In this document: piece after piece, positions 27,442 through 36,547 of the stretch | Layout of the letters: each line of letters starts with the position of its first letter | Position numbering within the stretch: position 1 is the stretch's first letter | Assembly (NCBI GenBank): GCA_965212085.1 | Contig: OZ243042.1 | Location: 2,356,001-2,420,000, forward strand | Direction: 5' to 3' | DNA length: 64,000 nucleotides | Source of the DNA: JAHRAW01 sp965212085 | GTDB lineage: Bacteria; Pseudomonadota; Gammaproteobacteria; Arenicellales; Poriferihabitantaceae | Program-made: the position numbers and the translations under genes | Notes under the pieces: model-generated | Seen by the model: only the letters and a program-made list of their open reading frames with translations | Databases searched by the model: none | Told to the model about the DNA's origin: nothing

Positions 27442-29331
27442 ATGATCGTAGGATTTATCTTTATCGTACTCATCGCCCTGCTGAGCGGGGCGATAGTCTA
27501 CGGGCGGCGCCTCATCCGCACCGAAAAAACCGACGCCGTGTTCGGCAATCCGAGCCGCGCGCTGGGCGGCTGGCACTGGATCGTTGCCGGCGTCTCCACC
27601 ATCCTGCTCGTCTGGTTTTATTTTTCCTGGGACGCGGCGCGTTCGTATTTTCCGCAGGCCGGCAATGAACTGTGCCAGGTGGCAAAACTGAACCGCGCGG
27701 TGCATCCGCTGCGCTCGTCCTTCCCCCTCGACGGCCGGCTGTTGACCGGCACGCGCTTGTTGCAGCGGGACTACGAGCAGATCACGCTGTTGGAAAAACA
27801 ACTGGCGCGGGTGGATTTCAACGACGCCGGCCGCGCCGAGTTGCGCGCCATCATCGCGCAGATGCGCGAGGCGCTGGCGGCCCAGGCCAGCCCCGAAGCC
27901 ACCGACCCGGCGCTGGCCGGGCGCTTTGACGACATCGCCGCGCGCATCAACCGCCTGGCCGAAGAGATGGGCGCGCCGGGCTATCCGGGGCCGGTGGACG
28001 AGGCCGCCCACGCCAAAGCGCTGGCGCAGCCGGCCTGGGGGGAGACCAGCGTCGAGCTGCCGCCCTTGCCGCTAACCGGACGCGGGCGGATCTTCGACGC
28101 CGCCAGCCTGGTTGTGGCGGAGATTTCCGATGACTACACGGCGATTCGCAACAACGGCCCCGGCATCACCGCCCGCCTCGAAGCCCTCAAGGCGCGCTAT
28201 AAAAACTTTCCCATGGATGAAAACGGCGGCGAGCGGGTGGTGGCGCAGCGCAAGGAACTGCTGAAACAAATAGACAGGATTTTCAAGCGCATTGACGACG
28301 GCAGGATCTTTCCCCCGGCGATGACCGAAATCGTCGAGGAAGCATTGATCGCGCTGGACGACGAACAAAAGAACTTGCAGGGCGGCCTGCGCTATATCAA
28401 CCTGTTCGCCATGCCCGGCGGCGAAATCCTCGCCGGCAACCGCGCCTGCTCCGAGCAAGGCTCCGGCCGCTGGCTGCCGAAACCTTCGGACACGCTGCGG
28501 ACTTTTACGCGCATGGCGCATCCCGAAGTCGGCTACAAGGGCATTCCGTTATTGTGGTACAAAATGAAACCGGTCTCGGAGATGATCGGCTTTGTGGTGC
28601 CCGACTGGATATCCGGCCTGATACCCGGCGAGTATCCCCGCCACGACGAAGCCGGAAACATCTCCGCCAACTTCAAGGGCAAGGTGCGCAACTTCGCCAC
28701 CGGCGATTACAATTCCTTCGCGCTGCCCATCCCCACCGGGCATATCTGGGATTCCATCATGCGCGTGCTGTCGGGCCTGTTCCTCGGCATCATCCTCGGC
28801 GTGCCGCTCGGCCTGTTCATGGGGCTGTCGCGTTTCGCCAAGGGCTATTTTGACCCCCTCATCGAACTCTACCGTCCCATCCCGCCCCTCGCCTGGGCGC
28901 CGCTGGTGCTGACCATCTTCGGCATCCAGGACGACGGCAAAATCTTCCTGTTGTTCATGGTCGCCTTCGCCATCATGGTGATCTCGGCGCGCACCGGCGC
29001 CACCGGCACCCAGCTTTCCAAAATCCACGCCGCGCATTCCCTGGGCGCCAGCAAAAAACAAATCATCTGGAAGGTCATCCTGCCCAACTCGCTGCCCGAA
29101 ATTTTGACCGGCATCCGCATCGCCATCGGCGTCTGCTGGGGCACGCTGGTGGCCGCGGAAATGCTCGCCGGCACCACCGGCATCGGCTTCGTGGAGAACG
29201 TCGCGCGCAAGCAGTCCGACTACGAAATTATCTGGATGACCATCCTGCTGCTCGGCCTGCTCGGCTTGATATTCGACCTGGTCATGCGCTGGGTAATCCA
29301 CCGCTCCATTCCCTGGCGCGGCAAAGGCTGA
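27442..29331 (+). CDS. ABC permease, taurine/NitT type, with long N-terminal extension
   Basis: 629 residues, more than twice the usual 250-280 of TauC/SsuC. The C-terminal part (about 430-629) is a standard permease: HIWDSIMRVLSGLFLGIILG, PIPPLAWAPLVLTIFGI, and the EAA loop AAHSLGASKKQIIWKVILPNSLPEILTG. The first 430 residues hold two helices (FIFIVLIALLSGAIVYG; WIVAGVSTILLVWFYFS) and then a probably periplasmic, charged, helical region with coiled-coil-like stretches and no domain I recognise. One continuous frame joins both, so it is a natural fusion, not an artefact. The extension may contact the binding protein. Confidence 0.88.
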   Translation: MIVGFIFIVLIALLSGAIVYGRRLIRTEKTDAVFGNPSRALGGWHWIVAGVSTILLVWFYFSWDAARSYFPQAGNELCQVAKLNRAVHPLRSSFPLDGRLLTGTRLLQRDYEQITLLEKQLARVDFNDAGRAELRAIIAQMREALAAQASPEATDPALAGRFDDIAARINRLAEEMGAPGYPGPVDEAAHAKALAQPAWGETSVELPPLPLTGRGRIFDAASLVVAEISDDYTAIRNNGPGITARLEALKARYKNFPMDENGGERVVAQRKELLKQIDRIFKRIDDGRIFPPAMTEIVEEALIALDDEQKNLQGGLRYINLFAMPGGEILAGNRACSEQGSGRWLPKPSDTLRTFTRMAHPEVGYKGIPLLWYKMKPVSEMIGFVVPDWISGLIPGEYPRHDEAGNISANFKGKVRNFATGDYNSFALPIPTGHIWDSIMRVLSGLFLGIILGVPLGLFMGLSRFAKGYFDPLIELYRPIPPLAWAPLVLTIFGIQDDGKIFLLFMVAFAIMVISARTGATGTQLSKIHAAHSLGASKKQIIWKVILPNSLPEILTGIRIAIGVCWGTLVAAEMLAGTTGIGFVENVARKQSDYEIIWMTILLLGLLGLIFDLVMRWVIHRSIPWRGKG

Positions 29332-29349
29332 CCGCCGCCCTCCCCCCGT

Positions 29350-30252
29350 TCACTCCGACTCCGGCGACCGCCCCACCCGCACACGGTCAATCTGTTCGCA
29401 TAAGCCGCGTATGCCCATGATCATGCGCGCGGTGTGGCGGTGCATCACGCTGCCATCAATGAACACAAAACCGCCGCGCGCGGTCGCCGCCAGTCGGCGC
29501 CATTTTTTCCACGCCGACATATCCGGCCTCCTTCCATCCCCGCTTCCCCCGCCGCCGGCGATGATGATGTCGGGATTGGCTTGCAGCACCGCTTCAACGC
29601 TGACCCGTGGCGCGATGATGGGCAGCCCGGCGAAGACGTTGCGCGCGCCGCATAACTCCAGCACCCGGCTGAGGTAGTGATCGCCGTTCAAGGTGATGAG
29701 CGGCTCGTTCCAGACCTGGTAGAAAACTTTTTGCACGGGTTTTGCGCCGTAGCGGGCGCGCACCTGCGCAAGTTCGGCGCGCAGTTTCGCCACCGGCGGG
29801 TTAATGCGCGCGCTACTGCCCGCGAGCAGCGCCAGCTCTTGGATGTTTTCGATGATGTCTTCAAAATCCCGCGGCTCGGAGTAGTACACCGGAAAGCCCA
29901 ACGCCGCGATTTTTTCCAGCGACTCCCGGTTGTGCCCGGTCTGCCATGCCGCCACGAGATCCGGGGCGAGGGCGATGACCGCTTCCAGGTTGATCTGCGC
30001 GTAACCGTCGCCGATGGATTTAATCCGCCGCGCCCGGGGTGGATAGTCGCTGTGCGCCACCACTCCCACCACCTTGTCGCCGGCACCGGCGGTGAACAGG
30101 TTTTCGGTGACGTGGGGGCCGAGGCTGAGGATGCGCTGCGCCGGCGCCACCAGCGTAACGGCGCGATTGAAATCATCGGTGACGGTAATCTGCGCGCGCG
30201 CGTTGTGCGGCCACAACAAGGCCAGCAGTATCATCAAAGCGCGGGCGGTCAT
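29350..30252 (-). CDS. btuF: Cobalamin-type ABC substrate-binding protein (BtuF-like)
   Basis: Periplasmic protein of 300 residues with a signal peptide (ALMILLALLWPHNARA). Class-III binding-protein fold: ILSLGPHVTENLFTAGAGDKVVGV, LEAVIALAPDLVAAW, then VFYQVWNEPLITLNGDHYLSRVLELCGARNVFAG, which is close to BtuF. It lies 39 bases after the BtuB-like receptor gene, in the same direction and behind a cobalamin riboswitch, which strongly supports vitamin B12 as ligand. No BtuC or BtuD gene is directly attached. Confidence 0.88.
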   Translation of the reverse strand: MTARALMILLALLWPHNARAQITVTDDFNRAVTLVAPAQRILSLGPHVTENLFTAGAGDKVVGVVAHSDYPPRARRIKSIGDGYAQINLEAVIALAPDLVAAWQTGHNRESLEKIAALGFPVYYSEPRDFEDIIENIQELALLAGSSARINPPVAKLRAELAQVRARYGAKPVQKVFYQVWNEPLITLNGDHYLSRVLELCGARNVFAGLPIIAPRVSVEAVLQANPDIIIAGGGGSGDGRRPDMSAWKKWRRLAATARGGFVFIDGSVMHRHTARMIMGIRGLCEQIDRVRVGRSPESE

Positions 30253-30291
30253 GTCGGTCGGTGATGGTTGATGGGTGTGGGATGGGGCGCG

Positions 30292-32253
30292 TTACGGGAT
30301 GTAGCGCAGGGTTGCGAGGAAGTTGATGCCGTCTTGAGGATAGCCGTCCGCGGTTTCGTATTCCTTGTCAAACAGATTATTGAATTTCAACCCGAGAGAC
30401 CAGTTGCGTTCAATATGAAATTCACCGCGCAGATTTACGAGGGCAAAACCGGCAAGATCAACACTGCTAAAATTACCAAAATCTTCGCTTTGCCCTTGCG
30501 CGAAAATGTTTGCGCCAAAAAGATACCCGCCGAATCGGCGGCTGAAATCCAAATCAAGTTTTTTTCGCGGACGTTTGAGCAACGGCTTATCTTTGTTGTC
30601 TCCTTCGATTTCTTGCGCGTCCTGCCACGTCAGAGTGCCGGCTACATCCCAATCCTTGATGCGAATTGAACCGGATAATTCAATGCCGGTAATTCTGGCC
30701 TCTTCGATATTCACGGGCATATTATCAGCCAGATCGTTGACTTCGGTCGTATCATCGTTGTCATCGTCATTGCAAACTATGTTCACGTCCGCCCTGGTCC
30801 CGGTCCGGCGGCTTGCAATCAAATTTTTGATTTCGGTTTGATAAATATTAATCGCCCACTCGCCCATGTCACTGCTATGCGAAAACCCCACGTCAATACT
30901 TTTTGAGGTTTCGGGTTCAAGATCAGGATTACTCCCAAAAATCCCAAAACAAGATATACTTTCCTGCTCATACAGGTCGTTGAACGTCGGTGCCTTGAAC
31001 GCAGTTCCGTAAGAAACAGTTATTCGTTTGCCATTGCCGAGATTCTCGCCCCAGCCAATGCTACCCGTAGTTTCATCGCCGAATTGCTCGTCATCGTCAT
31101 TGCGTAGCGACAACTCCAGATCATTGGTATTCATTGCCGTGCGTAACAAGGCGAATACACCGATATTGTCGCGGCTGTCTTCAACGTAGTCGTTGGGTCG
31201 GCGACTGACCTTGTCGTCGCTATACTCAACTCCCGCAATTACCCGACTGTTTTCACTCACCCGAATATTGTTCTGCCAGCTGACTTGATCACGGGTGGTG
31301 GTAAATCTGTTCATTGCAGAAGCGCCAAAACTTTCGAAATCATCTTTCGAGCGGCTAATCAATAGCGATGATCCCCATTGCTTGCTTCCTTGCAAGGTCG
31401 CTTTGACACTACCGGCGCGGACGATGTGCTCCGATTCGTTATAAAATCCATCAAATTTGGTGTCATTATCCGAGCTAAGGAAGTTGCCTTCAATTGAGAA
31501 GGAATCCGTCAACGAAGCACCTCCGCGCAAAGAAAAAGAATCGTTGTCATAGCCGTCCTCATCCCGCTCGGCAATACAAAATCCGGCACGGCAGGCATCG
31601 TAGCCATCGGTGGAGATGGTGGACGCGCCCAGACTGTACCAAGCGTTTTCCCCGCCTCCGCTTACCCCGACTTTCCCCCTGTAGGTGTCGTGGGTACCGG
31701 TGCTGACCGAAAACCGCGGACGCGGTTCGCCCTGGCTTTTGCGCGTAAAAATCTGAATCACCCCGCCGATGGCCTCGGAACCGTACAGACTCGAACGCGG
31801 CCCGCGCACCACTTCGATTTTTTCGATCTGGTCGAGGGGCAGGTGTTCAAACTGCGTCAAGCCGTTGGCAGCCGACCCGACTTTTACGCCGTCAATCAAT
31901 ACCAGGACATGATTGGAATTTGTGCCACGAAGAAACAACGTAGTCAGTTGCCCCGTACCGCCATTGTTCGACAAGGTTACCCCCGGCACCGCGCGCAACA
32001 CTTCCTCCACCGTGGCGGCCTGCTTTTGCTCAATTTCTTTGCGGGTGATCACCGTAACCGGTGCCAGGGTTTCATCCACGGTTTCGGCGAAGCGCGATGC
32101 GGTGATCAGGATGGTGAGGCGGTCGTCGTCCGTTTCTTCCCCGGCAAACGCGCCGCCGAAAGGAAGCAGGGAAAACAACACCACGAGGAAAACGAGGAAA
32201 ACAACGAATACAACAAGGACGCCGGAACCAGCCGGCCAAACAGGCTTTTGCAT
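30292..32253 (-). CDS. btuB: TonB-dependent cobalamin receptor (BtuB-like)
   Basis: Outer-membrane receptor of 653 residues. A long hydrophobic signal peptide (FVVFLVFLVVLFSLL) is followed by a TonB box (LTILITASRF, near residue 46), the plug domain with VLRAVPGVTLSNNGG, FLRGTNSNHVLVLIDGVKVG and EVVRGPRSSLYGSEAIGGVI, and a 22-strand-type barrel. The size and TonB-box wording fit BtuB. The barrel ends LATLRYIP rather than in Phe, slightly unusual. Control by the upstream cobalamin riboswitch (32317-32545) supports the assignment. The gene is less GC-rich than its neighbours. Confidence 0.92.
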   Translation of the reverse strand: MQKPVWPAGSGVLVVFVVFLVFLVVLFSLLPFGGAFAGEETDDDRLTILITASRFAETVDETLAPVTVITRKEIEQKQAATVEEVLRAVPGVTLSNNGGTGQLTTLFLRGTNSNHVLVLIDGVKVGSAANGLTQFEHLPLDQIEKIEVVRGPRSSLYGSEAIGGVIQIFTRKSQGEPRPRFSVSTGTHDTYRGKVGVSGGGENAWYSLGASTISTDGYDACRAGFCIAERDEDGYDNDSFSLRGGASLTDSFSIEGNFLSSDNDTKFDGFYNESEHIVRAGSVKATLQGSKQWGSSLLISRSKDDFESFGASAMNRFTTTRDQVSWQNNIRVSENSRVIAGVEYSDDKVSRRPNDYVEDSRDNIGVFALLRTAMNTNDLELSLRNDDDEQFGDETTGSIGWGENLGNGKRITVSYGTAFKAPTFNDLYEQESISCFGIFGSNPDLEPETSKSIDVGFSHSSDMGEWAINIYQTEIKNLIASRRTGTRADVNIVCNDDDNDDTTEVNDLADNMPVNIEEARITGIELSGSIRIKDWDVAGTLTWQDAQEIEGDNKDKPLLKRPRKKLDLDFSRRFGGYLFGANIFAQGQSEDFGNFSSVDLAGFALVNLRGEFHIERNWSLGLKFNNLFDKEYETADGYPQDGINFLATLRYIP

Positions 32254-32316
32254 TTTTCAACTCCGTCGCGCACCCGCGCACAAAGAGTCAAGCGACCCTC
32301 CCTACGGGCCGCGCGA

Positions 32317-32545
32317 ATTTTCAGGCCGGTCTCCGGACTCATGAGCCGTTGCGCGTTTCTATTAACCGGGCAACTTCGCCGTTTGCGCCTTCCCATATCC
32401 GCGCGGATACAGTGGCATTGGCAAACCGCGTCTCATTTACCGTTGCGGGGGCAGTGCCGGGTTGGCCGCGCCTGTGGCGCCGCACACCGGCTTCCCGTTT
32501 CACTCCCATCGGATCCCAAGGGATCACCGGGAGCACCTGAACTCA
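32317..32545 (-). promoter_or_regulatory. Cobalamin riboswitch
   Basis: On the minus strand the AdoCbl-riboswitch landmarks appear in order: TTCAGGTGCTCCC, then GGGAGTGAAACGGGAAGCCGG, CACTGCCCCCGCAACGGTAA, GCCACTG, and the 3' GAGTCCGGAGACCGGCCTG. The btuB start (32253) is 64 bases downstream, behind a TGTGCGCGGGTGCGCG hairpin close to a GGAG ribosome binding site, so repression at the translation step is likely when cobalamin is bound. Confidence 0.95.
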
Positions 32546-32781
32546 AGTAGCACCCCGCCTTGCGGCGGGAAACCGGCACATTTGACCCCGGTTTTTTCGG
32601 CGTGTCAAGATAAATGTCGCCCGCCCATAATGGGGGAAGTGGAAATTCCCGGATACTTGAACAGTGAGCCCGGCCCCGCGCTTTGTTTTTCGCTGGGCGA
32701 CCGCCGGGCGAAAAACTGTTACATTTGGCGGAATTGAGTTCCATTTTGAAACCCCATCAACACTTTTTGACAGGCACCCTG
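32546..32781. other. Divergent intergenic region
   Basis: Separates the riboswitch leader from the DM13 gene. It must hold promoters in both directions, but I see no clear consensus boxes and no gene; a hairpin CCCGCCTTGCGGCGGG lies at about 32554-32569 at the riboswitch's 5' edge. Confidence 0.4.
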
Positions 32782-33204
32782 ATGATGAACAACGCCAAAC
32801 GATTCCTGCTCGGCGGCTTGCTCGGGCTTTTGCTGCTGGCCGCCTCTTTCCCTTCCGCCGCCGCAGAAACCCTGGCGAGCGGCGCGTGGACCAACAAGGG
32901 ATACGACATTGACGGCCAATGGAAAATCGTCGCGCGGGACGGCGGGCGTTACATCGTCTTTGACGACGACTTCAAAACCCGCAGCGGCCCGGACCTCAAG
33001 GTGTTCCTGTCCTCGCGCCCCCTCGCCTCGATAACCGGCGGGACAGTGGTGCCGAGTTCGGTGGAAATCGGGCCGCTCAAGTCGCACCGAGGGGCGCAGG
33101 AATATGAAATTCCGGCGCGTGTTGATCTTGATGCGTATCGCTCGCTGGTGATTCATTGCAAGGCGTATACGCATCTGTGGGGTGGTGGGGAAATTGCGCC
33201 CTGA
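32782..33204 (+). CDS. DM13-domain exported protein
   Basis: 140 residues: signal peptide (FLLGGLLGLLLLAASFPSAAA) and one DM13 domain (ASGAWTNKGYDIDGQWKIV, GPDLKVFLSSRP, GAQEYEIPARVDLDAYRSLVIHCKAYTHLWG). DM13 domains are predicted to act in redox reactions around a conserved Cys, here in VIHCKAYTHLWG. I start at ATG 32782 because the signal peptide begins there; the adjacent ATG 32785 is equally possible. Next gene cysG begins 42 bases later. Function in this organism is unknown. Confidence 0.85.
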   Translation: MMNNAKRFLLGGLLGLLLLAASFPSAAAETLASGAWTNKGYDIDGQWKIVARDGGRYIVFDDDFKTRSGPDLKVFLSSRPLASITGGTVVPSSVEIGPLKSHRGAQEYEIPARVDLDAYRSLVIHCKAYTHLWGGGEIAP

Positions 33205-33245
33205 GACAACGGGCCGCGAGCGTACCCCGAACGGACAAACCCACC

Positions 33246-34661
33246 GTGAAGTACTTACCCCTGCATCACAATTTCACCGGCCGGCGGTGCCTGGTCATCG
33301 GCGGCGGTGCGGTCGCCGCCAAGCGCGTGCGGCGGATACTGGACGCCGGCGGGCGGGTGGATGTGATCGCCACCGAGGTCGGTGATGACCTTGCGGAGCT
33401 TGCCGACCTGATCGCTGCGGGCGGCGGCGAGGTTGCGCTGCGTCCCTGGGCGAGCGGGGACCTCGGCGAACGCGAACACTACGCGCTGGTGGTGGCGGCG
33501 ACGGACGATCACGAAGTGAACCGGCGGGTGGCCGCCGAGGCCGGGGACAAGGGAATTCCGGTGAACGTGGTGAACGACGCCGCGTTGTGCGACGTGGTGT
33601 TTCCGCTGACCATTGACCGCGACCCGCTCACCATCACCATCGCCAGCGGCGCCGCTTCGCCGACCCTGACCCGGCTGCTCGGCAACCGCATCAACTCGCT
33701 GATCCCCGATGGCTACGGCGAACTCGCCCGGCTGGTGGGGCGGTTTCGCAAACGCGCCCAGGCGAAAATCCCCGACACCGCCGCGCGCATTCGCTTTTGG
33801 GAAAACATCCTGCAAGGGGTGGTCGCGGAAAGCGTTTTTTCGGGCAAGATGGCGGAGGCTTCAAGGCTACTCGATCAAGCGCTGGACTCCGCCGCAACAT
33901 CCGCCGGCGCGGTTGCGGAAACCGGCGAGGTGTATTTGATCGGCGCCGGTCCCGGCGACCCGGACCTGCTGACGCTGCGCGCCTTCCGGTTGCTGTTGCA
34001 GGCCGACGTGGTCTTGTACGACCGCTTGGTATCCCCGGAAATCCTGGCGCGCCTCGACCCCGGCGCCGAACAAATCTACGTCGGCAAACAACGCGCCGAA
34101 CATTCCGTCCCCCAGCGCAGCATCAACCAAATGCTCGTTGACTACGCCCGCCTCGGCAAGCGCGTGGCGCGGCTCAAGGGCGGCGACCCGTTTATTTTTG
34201 GCCGTGGCGGGGAGGAAATCGCGCAACTGGCGGGCGAAGGAATTCCGTTTCAAGTGATTCCGGGCATCACCGCCGCCGCCGGCTGCGCCAGTTACGCCGG
34301 CATCCCCCTGACCCACCGCGACCACGCCCAGTCGGTGCGCTTCGTCACCGGCCAGCTGCAAGACGGCAGCGTCAACCTCGACTGGCAATCACTGGTGGCG
34401 CCCGGCCAAACGCTGGTGTTTTACATGAGCCTCAACGGCCTGCCCATCATCTGCGAAAACCTCCTCGCGTTCGGGCTGCAAGCGAACCTGCCGGTGGCGC
34501 TCATCGAGAAGGGAACCACCCAGCAACAGAAGGTGTACGTCAGCACCCTGGGCGAGATGCGGGGCGTGCTGGATGACAACGAGATTCACGCGCCGACCAT
34601 TTTCATCGTCGGCTCGGTGGTGTCCCTGCATCACAGCCTGAACTGGTTCGGCGCGAAATAA
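33246..34661 (+). CDS. cysG: Siroheme synthase (trifunctional)
   Basis: Makes siroheme from uroporphyrinogen III by methylation, oxidation and iron insertion. The N-terminal dehydrogenase/ferrochelatase half shows RRCLVIGGGAVAAKRVRRILDAG and VNVVNDAALCDVVFP; the C-terminal methyltransferase half shows VYLIGAGPGDPDLLTLRAF, RLKGGDPFIFGRGGEE and PGITAAAGCASYAGIPLTHR. GTG 33246 (KYLPLHHNFTGRRC) is chosen as start because it fits the family; the longer frame would overlap the DM13 gene. 471 residues. Siroheme serves sulfite and nitrite reductases, neither of which is in the window. Confidence 0.95.
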   Translation: MKYLPLHHNFTGRRCLVIGGGAVAAKRVRRILDAGGRVDVIATEVGDDLAELADLIAAGGGEVALRPWASGDLGEREHYALVVAATDDHEVNRRVAAEAGDKGIPVNVVNDAALCDVVFPLTIDRDPLTITIASGAASPTLTRLLGNRINSLIPDGYGELARLVGRFRKRAQAKIPDTAARIRFWENILQGVVAESVFSGKMAEASRLLDQALDSAATSAGAVAETGEVYLIGAGPGDPDLLTLRAFRLLLQADVVLYDRLVSPEILARLDPGAEQIYVGKQRAEHSVPQRSINQMLVDYARLGKRVARLKGGDPFIFGRGGEEIAQLAGEGIPFQVIPGITAAAGCASYAGIPLTHRDHAQSVRFVTGQLQDGSVNLDWQSLVAPGQTLVFYMSLNGLPIICENLLAFGLQANLPVALIEKGTTQQQKVYVSTLGEMRGVLDDNEIHAPTIFIVGSVVSLHHSLNWFGAK

Positions 34662-34675
34662 ACACCGGCGGCGTC

Positions 34676-36520
34676 ATGGAAGACCATTCCCAAAGCGCTT
34701 TCCAGGTCCTGCGCGACACTTTCGGTTTCAGCGCTTTTCATCCCCACCAAGCGGAGATCATCCAAACCCTGATGACCGGCGGCAACGCCATCGCCATCAT
34801 GCCCACCGGCGGCGGCAAGTCGCTTTGTTATCAGATCCCATCCATGTTGCGCGAAGGAACCGGGGTGGTGATCTCGCCGCTGATCGCGCTCATGAAAGAC
34901 CAGGTGGACGCGCTGCATCAGTACGGGGTGCGCGCGGCGTTTTTGAACTCCAGCATGTCCTACGAAGACCGGCGGCGCGTTGAAGGCGAGTTGCTTCGCG
35001 GCGATTTGGATCTGCTTTATGTCGCCCCCGAAGGGCTGCTCTCAGAGGCGATGCTCGAAATGCTGGCCGGCGTCCGCGTCGCGTTGTTCGCCATTGACGA
35101 AGCCCACTGCGTTTCGCGCTGGGGGCACGACTTTCGCCCGGAGTACGGGCAACTCTCGGTGCTCGCCGAGCGCTTTGCCGGCGTGCCGCGCATCGCGCTC
35201 ACCGCCACCGCCGACGACCTGACCCGGCGGGACATCGCCGAACGGCTCAACCTGCGCGACGCCGAAAAATACATCGCCGGTTTTGACCGCCCCAACATCT
35301 GCTACCGAATCAGCGAAGCAACCGGCGCGCGGCAGGCGTTGTTCAATTTCATCAACGAAAAACACCACGGCGATTCGGGCATCGTCTATTGCCTGTCGCG
35401 CCGCAGCGTGGATGAAACCGCGCGGTGGTTTTGCGGCAAGGGGCTGCGTGCCGTCGCCTACCACGCCGGTATGGAACGCTCCGAGCGGGAAAAAAGTCAC
35501 GACCTTTTTTTGCGCGAAGAAAGCATCGTGGTGGTCGCCACCATCGCTTTCGGCATGGGCATTGACAAGCCCGACGTGCGCTTCGTCGCGCACTTGAACC
35601 TGCCCAAAAACATCGAAGCCTACTACCAGGAAACCGGCCGCGCCGGGCGGGACGGGCTGCCCGCCAGCGCGTGGATGAGTTACGGTTTCCAGGACGTGGT
35701 AACGCTCATGCAGTTGCTGGAGAACTCCGACGCCGACCACGAGTTCAAGCGCGTCGAGCGCGCCAAGATGAACTCGCTGCTGGGGCTATGCGAGTCCGCG
35801 GGCTGCCGGCGCGAGACCATCCTCGGCTACTTCGGCGAAACCTACGCCGGGCCGTGCGGCAACTGCGACAACTGCCTCGACCCGCCCGAAACCTGGGACG
35901 GAACCGTGGCCGCGCAAAAAGCGCTGTCCTGCGTTTTCCGCACCGGACAGCGATTCGGCTTCACCTACCTCATTGACGTGCTGCTCGGCAAGGAAACCGA
36001 GCGCATAAAACGCCTCAACCACCACAAGCTGAGCGTGTACGGCGTAGGCCCGGAACTCGACGCCAATGAATGGCGCACCGTCATCCGCCAGTTAACCGCC
36101 GCCGGACTGCTCGCCCCCGACCCCGAAGGCTTCGGCGGGTTGCGCCTGACGCCAAAAAGCCGGGCGGTGCTGCGCGGCGGGGAGACCATCTCTTTGCGAA
36201 AACTGCCGCGCAGAAGAAAGGCCGCCGGCGCGCCGAAAAAATCCGCGGCCAAACCGCCCGATGCCGAACTTCTGGATGACAACGATGCGGTGTTGTTTGA
36301 AGCGTTGCGAAAATTGCGCCTTACCCTGGCAAAGGAACAGAACGTGCCCTCTTACGTGATTTTTCATAACGCCGCGTTGATTGACATGGCAAAGAAAAAG
36401 CCCGTTGATGCGGAAGCGATGGCAATGATCTCCGGGGTGGGGCAGGTGAAACTGGATCGTTACGGTGATGCTTTTTTGGAAGTGATTAAAGATTTTCAGG
36501 GGAGTGTAGAAGTTCACTAA
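34676..36520 (+). CDS. recQ: ATP-dependent DNA helicase RecQ
   Basis: 3'-5' helicase of 614 residues acting in recombination and fork repair. Motif I MPTGGGKSLCYQIP, DEAH box AIDEAHCVSRWGHDFRPEY, motif VI QETGRAGRDGLPA, RQC zinc site CESAGCRRETILGYFGE...CGNCDNC, winged helix and a C-terminal HRDC domain (from DAVLFEALRKLRLTLAKEQ). Starts 14 bases after cysG. The last codons GTAGAAGTTCACTAA, giving VEVH-stop, belong to a dispersed element that also ends the DUF4340 gene. Confidence 0.96.
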   Translation: MEDHSQSAFQVLRDTFGFSAFHPHQAEIIQTLMTGGNAIAIMPTGGGKSLCYQIPSMLREGTGVVISPLIALMKDQVDALHQYGVRAAFLNSSMSYEDRRRVEGELLRGDLDLLYVAPEGLLSEAMLEMLAGVRVALFAIDEAHCVSRWGHDFRPEYGQLSVLAERFAGVPRIALTATADDLTRRDIAERLNLRDAEKYIAGFDRPNICYRISEATGARQALFNFINEKHHGDSGIVYCLSRRSVDETARWFCGKGLRAVAYHAGMERSEREKSHDLFLREESIVVVATIAFGMGIDKPDVRFVAHLNLPKNIEAYYQETGRAGRDGLPASAWMSYGFQDVVTLMQLLENSDADHEFKRVERAKMNSLLGLCESAGCRRETILGYFGETYAGPCGNCDNCLDPPETWDGTVAAQKALSCVFRTGQRFGFTYLIDVLLGKETERIKRLNHHKLSVYGVGPELDANEWRTVIRQLTAAGLLAPDPEGFGGLRLTPKSRAVLRGGETISLRKLPRRRKAAGAPKKSAAKPPDAELLDDNDAVLFEALRKLRLTLAKEQNVPSYVIFHNAALIDMAKKKPVDAEAMAMISGVGQVKLDRYGDAFLEVIKDFQGSVEVH

Positions 36521-36530
36521 TTCGCTGACA
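36506..36530. repeat. End-of-gene element GTAGAAGTTCACTAATTCGC
   Basis: Shared with 48082-48106 (reverse strand) and, in shorter form, 3937-3955. Here it supplies the last codons and stop of recQ. Confidence 0.75.
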
Positions 36531-36547
36531 AGAATCGTACCCCCACC

